From NCBI RefSeq assembly GCF_030527935.1, contig NZ_JAUMZV010000015.1, forward strand, positions 1-50,165: a stretch of DNA of 50,165 nucleotides, read 5' to 3'. The position numbers and the translations under genes were made by a program. The notes beneath the pieces were generated by a model that saw only the letters and a program-made list of their open reading frames with translations, ran no database searches and had not been told where the DNA came from. Positions 33,733 to 41,986 of the stretch are shown piece by piece. The DNA is from Kingella sp. (in: b-proteobacteria). GTDB taxonomy: Bacteria > Pseudomonadota > Gammaproteobacteria > Burkholderiales > Neisseriaceae. Each line of letters opens with the position of its first letter. Position 1 is the stretch's first letter.

Positions 33733-35046
33733 CTATGGCTTCGCGCCCCCTGTTACCACCACATTCATCTGCTCGGGCTTGATATGCCGTTGCCATGCGG
33801 CTTTGATTTCTGCGGCGGTGATGGCGTTGATTTTGCTGTTGTAGGTGTCAAACCAATCGGTTGGGCGGTTGTATAGCCCGATGGCGACTAGGTTGCTGGC
33901 GAGTTTGGCGTTGCTGTCAAAGCGCAGCGGGAAGCTGCCTGTGATGTGGGCTTTGGCTTGTTTGAGCTCGGCTTCGGTTACGCCGTTGGCAACGAAATCG
34001 GCGAGCACTTTTTGCGCGGCGGCAAGGGCGGCTTCGCTGTTTTTGCGTTCTGTGCCAAAGCTGATGTTAAACGGGGCGGCTTGTTCGTAGGCGGCGAAGC
34101 TGCTGGTTACGCCGTAGGTGTAGCCGTGTTTATCGCGCAATTCTTTCATCAAACGGCTGTCAAAGCCGCCGCCACCAAGGATGTAGTTGCCCAACAGCAG
34201 GGCGAAGTAGTCGGGGTCGTCGTATTTTAAAACGGGCAAGCCGATGCTGATTTGGGCTTGGCTGCTGGCTTCAAAGGGGATGCGGCTGGTGTGTCCGCCG
34301 TGGTAGGGCACGGGCGGCGTGGCGGTGTGGTTTTGCGCTTTGAGTGGCAAGCCGTTGAGCGTTTGGGCAACCAGTTGCTCGGCTTGGCTGAGGTTCAGGT
34401 CGCCCGCGATGATGACGATGGCGTTGTCTTGGGCGTAATGCTGTTGATGGAAGGTTTTTAAATCGTCCAGCGTTACCGCGCGGATGCTTTGTTCGCTGCG
34501 GTAGGCGGCTTTGCCGTAGGGATGGGTGGGATAGTTGAGCTTGGTTTGCTCGCGGTTGGTGAGATAGCTGGGGTAGCTTTGCGCTTGGCGCAGTGATAAC
34601 ACGGCGCGGTTTTGCAGGCGTTCTAGCACGGCTTGGTCAAAGCGCGGCTGGGTAAGGGCTTGGTTGAGCAAATCGGCGGTGGGGGCGAGCTTGCTGGGGT
34701 CGCTTAAACTGCGAAAGGAAAACAGGCTGTATTCAAAGCTGCTGCTGCCTGCGATGCTGGAACCTAGGTCGTTCATGCGCGCGGTAAAGGTTTCTTCGTC
34801 TAGCTTTTGCGTGCCGCGCGTGAGCATGGAAGCGGTGGGCTGGGCGATGTCGCTTTTGCCGTTGGGTTCGGCGGTGCTGCCCGCGCCTTTGAAAATCACA
34901 GCGTAGTCCACAATCGGCAGCTCGTGGCGTTCTGCCAGCAAAATTTGTGTGCCGTGGGCATTGTGCCAGCGTTGAATATCACAATGGCTTGGGCAAAAGG
35001 CGTGGCGAGCAGCAGGGCAAGGGGGGGCAAGGGCTTTAAGGCGCAT
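33733..35046 (-). CDS. M16-family peptidase-like protein, non-catalytic type, scrambled signal peptide
   Basis: A 437-residue M16 (pitrilysin/insulinase-like) two-domain protein. The zinc-site HxxEH is absent where it should be (KSDIAQPTASMLTRGTQ), so this is the non-catalytic subunit type that normally pairs with an HxxEH partner; none is adjacent. The C-terminal half has the family GGGGFDSRLMKELRDKHGYTYGV segment. The N-terminus is odd: in the annotated frame it reads MRLKALAPPCPAARHAF, but with one C fewer in the C7 tract (35021-35027 as Gs on the plus strand) it would be the good signal peptide MRLKALAPLALLLATPFAQA. A second one-base loss just downstream restores the mature frame (CDIQRWHNAHG). 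Export is therefore doubtful. Confidence 0.82.
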   Translation of the reverse strand: MRLKALAPPCPAARHAFCPSHCDIQRWHNAHGTQILLAERHELPIVDYAVIFKGAGSTAEPNGKSDIAQPTASMLTRGTQKLDEETFTARMNDLGSSIAGSSSFEYSLFSFRSLSDPSKLAPTADLLNQALTQPRFDQAVLERLQNRAVLSLRQAQSYPSYLTNREQTKLNYPTHPYGKAAYRSEQSIRAVTLDDLKTFHQQHYAQDNAIVIIAGDLNLSQAEQLVAQTLNGLPLKAQNHTATPPVPYHGGHTSRIPFEASSQAQISIGLPVLKYDDPDYFALLLGNYILGGGGFDSRLMKELRDKHGYTYGVTSSFAAYEQAAPFNISFGTERKNSEAALAAAQKVLADFVANGVTEAELKQAKAHITGSFPLRFDSNAKLASNLVAIGLYNRPTDWFDTYNSKINAITAAEIKAAWQRHIKPEQMNVVVTGGAKP

Positions 35047-35132
35047 GATGATAGGCTTTCGGGTGAGATAAAAACGGCGGATTGTAGAACAGTTTGGGCT
35101 TGGGCGGATGGGGAATATGATGATGGATTTTC

Positions 35133-35202
35133 AGCCTTGCGCGTTGCGCTGCGGCATACCCCTTTATACCCAAATCAAAGATTTAGACAAAGGGGCAAGG
35201 CT
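35133..35202. repeat. R2 dispersed repeat, short copy
   Basis: Starts AGCCTTGCGCGTTGCGCTG and ends CAAAGGGGCAAGGCT, with the palindrome AAATCAAAGATTT inside. Related longer copies are at 41607-41724 and, reversed, 44010-44097. It lies in the sodA upstream region. Confidence 0.65.
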
Positions 35203-35311
35203 GCCTTAGGCTGCGCGTATCATAAAAATCTTTAATGGTTTAACGCTTGCCCAATAGCCTGCGAACAGCTATTATCCGCCGTTTTCTCACCACGCCAACA
35301 AGGAAAACACA

Positions 35312-35938
35312 ATGGCTTACACACTCCCCGAGCTGGGCTACGCCTACGATGCGCTAGAACCGCATTTTGATGCGATGACCATGGAAATCCACCACAGCAA
35401 ACACCATCAAACCTATGTCAACAACGCCAATGCGCTGTTGGAAACGTTGCCTGCCGAATTTCAATCATTAAGCGCGGAAGAATTGATTGCCCGCATCGCC
35501 GAATTGCCCGCCGACAAACAAACGCCCGTGCGCAACAACGTGGGCGGACACGCCAACCACACGCTGTTTTGGCAAATTTTGAAAACAGGCACCACCCTTT
35601 CAGGCAGCCTGAAAGCGGCGATTGAACGCGATTTTGGCAGCGTGGAAGCCTTTCAAGCCGAATTTGAAAAAGCGGCGCAAACCCGCTTCGGCAGCGGCTG
35701 GGCATGGCTGGTGTTGGAAAACGGCAAATTGAAAGTGGTCTCCACCGCCAACCAAGACAGCCCGCTGATGGGCGCAGCCATCGCAGGTTGCAGCGGCACG
35801 CCCTTGCTCACGCTGGATGTGTGGGAACACGCTTACTATTTGAAATACCAAAACCGCCGCCCCGACTACATCAAAGCCTTCTGGCACGTTGCCAACTGGG
35901 ACGAAGCGCAACGGCGGTTCGATGCGGCGAGCAAGTAA
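35312..35938 (+). CDS. sodA: Superoxide dismutase, Mn type
   Basis: A 208-residue cytoplasmic superoxide dismutase. Metal ligands are seen as His27 (MEIHHSKHHQTYV), the second histidine in GGHANHTLFW (about 81), and Asp/His in LDVWEHAYYL (about 169 and 173). The sequence tracks E. coli SodA closely (RNNVGGHANH, FGSGWAWLVL, STANQDSPLMG), favouring manganese over iron, although cambialism is possible. GGAAAA precedes the ATG. A kingDUS inside the gene (35602-35614) encodes SGSLKA in a surface helix boundary. It is convergent with metK across a shared terminator. Confidence 0.95.
   Translation: MAYTLPELGYAYDALEPHFDAMTMEIHHSKHHQTYVNNANALLETLPAEFQSLSAEELIARIAELPADKQTPVRNNVGGHANHTLFWQILKTGTTLSGSLKAAIERDFGSVEAFQAEFEKAAQTRFGSGWAWLVLENGKLKVVSTANQDSPLMGAAIAGCSGTPLLTLDVWEHAYYLKYQNRRPDYIKAFWHVANWDEAQRRFDAASK
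35602..35614 (+). repeat. Representative DNA uptake sequence (kingDUS)
   Basis: AGGCAGCCTGAAA, the 13-mer uptake word of Kingella type, shown here inside sodA. By eye well over a hundred copies, mostly as inverted pairs between genes, occur from about 5650 rightwards. None with a perfect match occurs in 1-5640 or in 45361-48280. Confidence 0.9.
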
Positions 35939-35955
35939 TCGTTAAAGCATAATAA

Positions 35956-35998
35956 TAAGGCAGCCTGAAACGCGGTTTATCCGTTTCAGGCTGCCTTA
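35956..35998. terminator. Bidirectional kingDUS terminator between sodA and metK
   Basis: TAAGGCAGCCTGAAACG (35956-35972) pairs perfectly with 35982-35998; it separates two convergent genes. Confidence 0.75.
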
Positions 35999-36014
35999 TG
36001 TTTACCAATAACGA

Positions 36015-37184
<1,170 letters not shown>

Positions 37185-37275
37185 GGTTTTTCCTTTATTG
37201 GGAATGTTGATAAAAATGGGATGAGCATTTTATTTAGCGTAAAGCGCATTGGCGATAGATGAAAATGCGATAGAT

Positions 37276-37302
37276 AAAAAAATGCCCGCATTAAAAGCGG
37301 GT
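37276..37302 (-). terminator. Terminator-like hairpin in the metK leader
   Basis: On the minus strand a CCCGC / GCGGG stem (plus one G-U pair) with a 7-base loop is followed by seven Ts (37276-37282 as As on the plus strand). It points towards metK, about 90 bases upstream of its start, where it would stop metK transcription rather than end a gene. Attenuation is a possibility. Confidence 0.45.
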
Positions 37303-37348
37303 TGGGATTGCTTGTCGTAATGAGTAACAAGCCACATCGGTTTATTGA

Positions 37349-37396
37349 GAACCTGCATTCACTATTTTCATATATGCAAATAATGAATATAAATTC
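37349..37396. mobile_element. MITE-like element, deletion derivative (copy D)
   Basis: Retains the left end GAACCTGCATTCACTATTTT and a decayed right end (AAATAATGAATATAAATTC) but lacks the interior. Flanked by TGA on both sides (37346-37348 and 37397-37399), again fitting a TNA duplication. Confidence 0.55.
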
Positions 37397-37554
37397 TGAA
37401 CCGTCCACCTTATTGTTTGATAAACAACAGGTTGGCATGGAATTTCCAACTCTTAATGCGGGGCGAATGATAGCAAATTGCAACAGGCTAGGCAAGGCAG
37501 CCTGAAAACGCTTATACTCGCAGCCCTTGTTCAACCTAATGTAAGGAAATGATG

Positions 37555-37842
37555 ATGAAAACCATGCAATCTTTATTGGCTTCGGCGGCTTTATTGGCAG
37601 CGTTTGCATCTTCGGCTGCGCCCCAACCGTTGGGTAATCCTTTGCGTGCGGCAAAAGGCTGCCAGTCGCTAAGTGCGCAAGAGACGGCGCGTTGCAAAAA
37701 AACGGAAGATTATTGCACCAACAAGCCGAAGGACCCGAAATGTACGCGTTTTAACAAATTGCGCGAGAAATATCCGTTGGAGCAGCGTAATGCCAGCGCG
37801 CCTGAATCTTCGGTGGATTATATTGCCCCTGCTGCGCAGTAA
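37555..37842 (+). CDS. Small secreted protein of unknown function, four cysteines
   Basis: A 95-residue protein I do not recognise. A cleavable signal peptide (MKTMQSLLASAALLAAFASSAA) is followed by about 73 mature residues with four cysteines in GCQSL, RCKK, YCTN and KCTR, suggesting two disulfides, and many lysines. Three in-frame ATGs occur in tandem; the third (37555) is 7 bases after AAGGA and is preferred. It lies 3 bases before the LpxL-type acyltransferase gene, so the two are cotranscribed and the protein probably works in the envelope. Confidence 0.7.
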   Translation: MKTMQSLLASAALLAAFASSAAPQPLGNPLRAAKGCQSLSAQETARCKKTEDYCTNKPKDPKCTRFNKLREKYPLEQRNASAPESSVDYIAPAAQ

Positions 37843-37845
37843 ACA

Positions 37846-38724
37846 ATGATGCTGAAATGGCTTTTTCAATGGGCTGCGGCGTTGCCGTTGCCCGTTTTGC
37901 ATGGCTTGGGCAATGCGCTGGGGTGGGTGATGTATGCGGTGTTGGGCAAGGATCGCAGACGCATTCGGCGGCATTTGCGCCAAGCGGGTTTGCCGCATGG
38001 CTGGCGTGATGTGCTGCGGGTGTGCCAAGAGACGGTGAAAAGTGGCTTAGAATTGCCTGTGGCGTTTTTTCGGCAGCCTGAAAAGATTGTGGCTTTGTTC
38101 CGTGAGGTGCATGGTTGGCAGCATATTCAGGCTGCCTTAAATGCGGGCGAGGGCTTGCTGCTGATTACGCCGCATATTGGCAGCTATGATTTGGCGGGGC
38201 GGTATATCAGCGAGCAGCTGCCGTTTGCGCTGACGGCGATGTATAAGCCGCCCAAAATCAAGATGTTTGATGCGATTATGCAGGCGGGGCGGGTGCGCGG
38301 TAAGGGGCGGACTGCGCCGACCAATTTGCAGGGGGTGAAGCAGATTATGAAGGCGTTGCGCGCGGGCGAGGCGACGATTGTGTTGCCTGACCATGTACCC
38401 AGCCCGATGGAGGGCGGCGAGGGGGTGTGGGTGGATTTTTTTGGCAAGCCTGCTTACACGATGACGCTGGCGGGCAAGCTGGCGCAGGTGAAGAAGGTGC
38501 GGGCATTGTTTTTTGTGGGGGAACGGTTGCCTAATGGGCGGGGCTTTGCGCTGCACGTTGCGCCTGTTTCAGGCTGTTTTAATGGGGATAAGGTGCATGA
38601 TGCGGGGGTGATTAACCGCGATGTGGAGTATTGGGTTCGGCGGTTTCCGAGCCAGTATTTGTTTGCTTACAATCGCTATAAGCGTCCGTTTGGGGCGGTG
38701 GAAAGCCCTGAGGGGGGTGGGTGA
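37846..38724 (+). CDS. Lipid A biosynthesis acyltransferase (LpxL/HtrB family)
   Basis: A 292-residue inner-membrane acyltransferase that adds a secondary acyl chain to lipid A. The catalytic HX4D is HIGSYD (His110, Asp115); further family features are the N-terminal hydrophobic anchor, TAMYKPPK, VLPDHVPSPMEGGEGVWVDFFG and the C-terminal FAYNRYKRP. In Neisseria the HtrB/LpxL1 gene is also next to metK, supporting orthology, but LpxL versus LpxM specificity cannot be decided. A kingDUS in the gene encodes FRQPEK. It follows the small secreted protein by 3 bases with no clear ribosome binding site of its own. Confidence 0.9.
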   Translation: MMLKWLFQWAAALPLPVLHGLGNALGWVMYAVLGKDRRRIRRHLRQAGLPHGWRDVLRVCQETVKSGLELPVAFFRQPEKIVALFREVHGWQHIQAALNAGEGLLLITPHIGSYDLAGRYISEQLPFALTAMYKPPKIKMFDAIMQAGRVRGKGRTAPTNLQGVKQIMKALRAGEATIVLPDHVPSPMEGGEGVWVDFFGKPAYTMTLAGKLAQVKKVRALFFVGERLPNGRGFALHVAPVSGCFNGDKVHDAGVINRDVEYWVRRFPSQYLFAYNRYKRPFGAVESPEGGG

Positions 38725-39145
38725 TTTATTATTTGCATAGGCAGCCTGAAAATGTGTTGGGGCATTTTCAGGCTGCTTTTTTGTGGGTGGTTATTGGGGG
38801 TGTGGTAGATTAGGTTTCAGGCTGTCTATTGGAGATGGATGTGGGCAGCCTGAAAAAGGGTTAATGCTTTGTGGTTGGCTTTGAGCGTAGCTTTAATCAT
38901 GCGCTTCATGCCAGCGGGGCACTTACTTTTCTTTGCTTCACCAAAGTGTGAACCTGCATTCATCGTCCACACAACAGCTTTTACGCCCTAAAAACATGGC
39001 TACGGCGTTGCAAATGCTCGCAAGGTGTCCAACCTTGCTGCGCTTTTTGCCTTGTATCCGCGCTTTTATGCCATCAAATCTGCCTATGAAAATAGAGTGA
39101 ATACAGGTTCTTAGTTTTGCAACTCCGCTGCGCTCCGTGGGCTGC
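38725..39145. other. Intergenic region with MITE-like copy C
   Basis: No gene is seen. It contains a kingDUS hairpin after the acyltransferase (about 38741-38778), a truncated copy of the 23.6 kb structured repeat (about 38870-38946), which is directly abutted by a MITE-like element at 38950-39110. Confidence 0.6.
38950..39110. mobile_element. MITE-like element, copy C
   Basis: A 161-bp copy sharing the interior (CGCAAGGTGTCCAACCTTGC, CTTGTATCCGCGCTTTTATG) and the right end with copies A and B; the left end is diverged after GAACCTGCATTCA. TTA follows the right end but TGT precedes the left, so the target duplication is not kept. Confidence 0.75.
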
Positions 39146-39919
39146 CTAAATGGTGTAATCGTAGTCAATCACCAATGGGGCGTGGTCGGAGAATTTGGTT
39201 TCTTTGTATACATGGGCGGTGCGGGCGGTGGCGGCGAGTTGGGGGGTGGCCATTTGGTAGTCAATGCGCCAGCCGACATCGTTGGCGTAGGCTTGTCCGC
39301 GGTTGCTCCACCATGTGTAGCCTGCGATTTCGGGGTAGAGGCTGCGCCATGTGTCCACCCAGCCGAGTTCGGTTATCACGCGCCCTATCCATGCGCGTTC
39401 TTCGGGCAAAAAGCCTGAATTTTTTTGGTTGCCTTTCCAGTTTTTGAGGTCTATGTTTTGGTGGGCGATGTTCCAGTCGCCGCACACGACGATGTCGCGT
39501 CCTGTGGCGATAAGTTCGGCGAGTAGGGGGTAGAAGGTGTCTAGAAATTGGTATTTGTAGGCTTGGCGTTCTTCTGCGCTGGTGCCGCTGGGCAGGTAGA
39601 GTGAGATAACGCTTAGGTTGCCAAAATCGGCGCGGACGTATCGCCCTTCGCGGTCAAATTCGGGCTGCCCCAAGCCGATTTGCACGGCATCGGGCTGGCG
39701 TTTGCTGTATAGGGCGACGCCGCTGTATCCGCGTTTTTCGGCGCAATGCCATACGCCGTGCATGCCGTGTGGGGCTTTCATGTCGGGCGATAGGTCGGTT
39801 TCTTGGGCTTTGAGTTCTTGCACGCAGACGATGTCGGCTTGCGATTGGGCGATGTAGTCTAGGAAGCCTTTTTTGTAGGCGGAGCGGATGCCGTTGACGT
39901 TGGCGGTGATGATGCGCAT
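39146..39919 (-). CDS. xth: Exodeoxyribonuclease III / AP endonuclease, Xth family
   Basis: A 257-residue Mg-dependent nuclease of base-excision repair. Motifs: IITANVNGIRSA at the start, VCVQELKAQE (catalytic Glu about 35), the substrate-binding VISLYLPSG, the metal-site VCGDWNIAHQNIDLKN (Asp/Asn about 148-150) and the terminal SDHAPLVIDY. Neisseria has two paralogues, NApe and NExo; this one shows the HQNIDLKNWKGNQKNSGFLPEE form, but I cannot assign it to either reliably. The start has AAAGGACACCCC upstream. It closely follows the pattern of a single-gene unit. Confidence 0.92.
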   Translation of the reverse strand: MRIITANVNGIRSAYKKGFLDYIAQSQADIVCVQELKAQETDLSPDMKAPHGMHGVWHCAEKRGYSGVALYSKRQPDAVQIGLGQPEFDREGRYVRADFGNLSVISLYLPSGTSAEERQAYKYQFLDTFYPLLAELIATGRDIVVCGDWNIAHQNIDLKNWKGNQKNSGFLPEERAWIGRVITELGWVDTWRSLYPEIAGYTWWSNRGQAYANDVGWRIDYQMATPQLAATARTAHVYKETKFSDHAPLVIDYDYTI

Positions 39920-40062
39920 GGGGTGTCCTTTGTGGGGTGGGTTGGGGCAGCCTGCGTAGCGAAGCTAAAAGGGGCTGCTGGGGTGGTGGTATAGGATGGC
40001 TGAAATTTTAATCTGTGCTGTTTGCTGTTAATTGTTACGCTGTTATTTTGTCAATAGCGTTT

Positions 40063-40475
40063 TCAGGCTGCCTGTGCGGTCGGCGTATGCCATTTTTTGT
40101 TGGGCGCGATAACGCGGCGTTTGCCTTCAACGTAATAGTCTTCGCCCATGTCGTACATCAGGGCGTGGTGCAGGTATTTGCCTTGGCAGTTGTACACGAT
40201 AAAGGGGGCGGTGCCTGCGGCGTTGTGGCGGGCACAGGGGGCGTTGTAGAACGAGATTTCGCTGCTGGTTTCGGTGTCGCCGTTTTGGTGGATGATGGTG
40301 CTGGGGTGTTGGGCGGGGACGATGATGCGCCCGTTTTCGTCTTTTGCGCCGATGTTGTCGCCTTGCTGGAAATAGGTGATGGTTTGGGGCGGATGGGGAA
40401 GCATGTTGCGGCTTGGGCGGCTTGGGCGGCTAGGGGGGCGAGTAGGAGTAGGGGGAGTAGTAGGGTAGGGCGTAT
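40063..40475 (-). pseudogene. Decayed secreted-protein gene (start codon and frame lost)
   Basis: An open frame at 40063-40404 encodes a plausible mature protein (TITYFQQGDNIGAKDENGRI, then SFYNAPCARHN and VYNCQGKYLHHALMYDMGED) reminiscent of WG-repeat-like proteins. Upstream, in another frame, lies a perfect-looking signal peptide (RPTLLLPLLLLAPLAAQAAQA) right after AAAAGGACACCCC, but its first codon is ATA (40473-40475) instead of ATG. One extra C in the TTCCCC run just after it would fuse signal and mature parts. The next gene on this strand (xth) has the same AAAGGACACCCC followed by ATG. Start loss plus a one-base deletion make this a likely pseudogene; use of the internal ATG at 40404 would yield a non-exported protein. 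Confidence 0.6.
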
Positions 40476-40709
40476 GGGGTGTCCTTTTGGATGGGTAGGG
40501 TGTTTTCAGGCTGTCTTTGGTGTAGGGCAGCCTGAAATCTAATCCCTGAAATCTAATTCATGGAATGGCGATGGTTTGTTGCCACAGGGTTGATGCATCG
40601 GGCTTTGCGGGTGGGCAAGATGATGTTGGCGAGATGCCAACGCGCTATGTTTTCAGGCTACCTTTGGCGTGGCGCGTGTGGGTTACGTTAAGGCAGCCTG
40701 AAAACCCAA

Positions 40710-41579
40710 TTAGCTGTGATAGGGATTGTGCTGCGTATCCAGCAGCAGCCGATATTGCAGGCGGATAAATTCGTCTAGCACGGCTTGTTGGATGTCTAGC
40801 TGCTGGGTTACGGGGGCGGCAAAGCGGACGACCAGTTTGTAGGTTTTGTCATCATGTGGCACGCGGTTGATGCGGGTGCGGGCGGCGGGAGTGAAGAAAA
40901 GCTGTTGCACTTGCAGGGCTTCAAAGTATTGGATGATTTCGGGGGTGTAGGGCGCGCACCATTGGTCTAGCACGGCGTGCAGCTTGGGCACGATGGCATC
41001 GGAATCCAGATGAATCGGCACGGGGATTTCAAAGGTGTGCACGATGTATTGCCCAAAAATACTGTTGCGCTGCACGGTTTGGCTAAGCAGCAGGCTGTTG
41101 GGGAACGAAACGGTGCGCCCTGATAAATACCCAATCAGCGGGTTCTCCACGATTTGCATCATCAGGGTGTTGAATAGGTTGATGTCCACCACGCGCCCGC
41201 GAACATGGGCGATTTCAATGTAGTCGCCCACGGAATATTGCCGCGTGGCAAAGCGCAATAGGCTGCCTGAAAGGCACATAATCAGCTCTTTGGTGGCGAC
41301 CACGGTGGCGGCGGCCAGCGCAACCATAGACAGCGCAAAGGTTTGAATTTGGCTGCCCCACACCAAGAGCAGCCCAACCAGCAAGGCAATCAGCGAAACA
41401 TTGCGGCTGACCACTAGGGCGCGGCGTTTGTGTTCCAAATCCCAGTTGGGGTGGCTTTTGATGTGGGCGTAGAGCCAGATTTCTTTGGTGAGCCACACCA
41501 AGGGGAACAGCAGGATGGTGAGTATCCATTGCTCGGATAGGGGGATTTTTTCTAGCCATTGGTGAAAGGTGTTGAGCAT
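40710..41579 (-). CDS. Small-conductance mechanosensitive channel (MscS family)
   Basis: A 289-residue MscS-like channel. About three N-terminal hydrophobic segments end in the pore helix FALSMVALAAATVVATKELIMCLSGS. The beta domain follows with YSVGDYIEIAHVRGRVVDINLFNTLMM, the clearest family signature, and an alpha/beta C-terminal vestibule. Such channels release solutes upon hypo-osmotic shock. The start at 41579 (MLNTFHQWLEK) is preferred, with AAGGA upstream; the longer frame reads through repeat DNA. A kingDUS in the gene encodes part of the loop LSGSLLRF. Confidence 0.88.
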   Translation of the reverse strand: MLNTFHQWLEKIPLSEQWILTILLFPLVWLTKEIWLYAHIKSHPNWDLEHKRRALVVSRNVSLIALLVGLLLVWGSQIQTFALSMVALAAATVVATKELIMCLSGSLLRFATRQYSVGDYIEIAHVRGRVVDINLFNTLMMQIVENPLIGYLSGRTVSFPNSLLLSQTVQRNSIFGQYIVHTFEIPVPIHLDSDAIVPKLHAVLDQWCAPYTPEIIQYFEALQVQQLFFTPAARTRINRVPHDDKTYKLVVRFAAPVTQQLDIQQAVLDEFIRLQYRLLLDTQHNPYHS

Positions 41580-41606
41580 GGGTGTTCCTTGGGTTTTATG
41601 TTTTCT

Positions 41607-41724
41607 ACCTTGCGCGTTGCGCTGAGAACTACCCCTTAGCTTTGCATAAGTTCGCATGGCTAAATCAAAGATTTAGATGCTTACTTAATACCCAAATCAA
41701 AGATTTGGACAAAGGGGCAAGGCT
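41607..41724. repeat. R2 dispersed repeat, long copy
   Basis: Begins ACCTTGCGCGTTGCGCTGAG and ends CAAAGGGGCAAGGCT; the interior has AAGTTCGCATGGCT and two AAATCAAAGATTT palindromes. It shares its ends with 35133-35202 and, in inverse orientation, 44010-44097. Confidence 0.7.
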
Positions 41725-41760
41725 GCCGTTGGCGCGTTTAAAGGCAGCCTGAAATGCTTA

Positions 41761-41920
41761 GAACCTGTATTCACTATTTCCATAGGCATCTTTTATGCCC
41801 TAAAAACGCGGCTACTGCGTTAAAAATACTCGCAAGGTGTCCAACCTTGCTGCGCTTTTTGCCTTGTATCCACGCTTTTATGCCATAAAATCTACCTATG
41901 AAAATAGTGAATACAGGTTC
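41761..41920. mobile_element. MITE-like element, copy B
   Basis: A 160-bp element nearly identical to copy A, with the same ends and exact TTA duplication (41758-41760 and 41921-41923). Equal length, intact ends and preserved duplication show it moved recently. Confidence 0.8.
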
Positions 41921-41986
41921 TTAATTATTGCGGCGCGGCAAGTTCCGCATCGTTTTCAGGCTGCCTATGCGGATTTGCCCGCATCG

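Larger units (their letters stand above)
37185..37554. other. Divergent metK upstream region
   Basis: About 370 bases without a gene. It holds a terminator-like hairpin facing metK (37276-37302), a 48-bp deletion derivative of the MITE-like family (37349-37396), and one kingDUS near 37495. I recognise no known riboswitch core. Confidence 0.55.
41580..41986. other. Intergenic region with R2 repeat and MITE-like copy B
   Basis: No gene is seen. An R2 repeat (41607-41724) and a complete MITE-like element (41761-41920) stand side by side, followed by kingDUS words that serve as the rph terminator. Confidence 0.65.

Noticed and set aside
35021..35027. Phase-variable expression switch at the C7/G7 tract
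   Set aside because: Seven bases is short for efficient slippage and a second compensating lesion exists; kept as a decayed signal peptide rather than claimed as a phase-variable gene.
37185..37548. A SAM riboswitch before metK
   Set aside because: Only a terminator-like hairpin is seen; none of the conserved cores I know could be recognised, and a MITE remnant occupies part of the region.
40015..40542. A 175-codon plus-strand open frame
   Set aside because: It is antisense to the decayed secreted-protein gene; low-complexity Gly/Val/Arg composition and translated uptake sequences.
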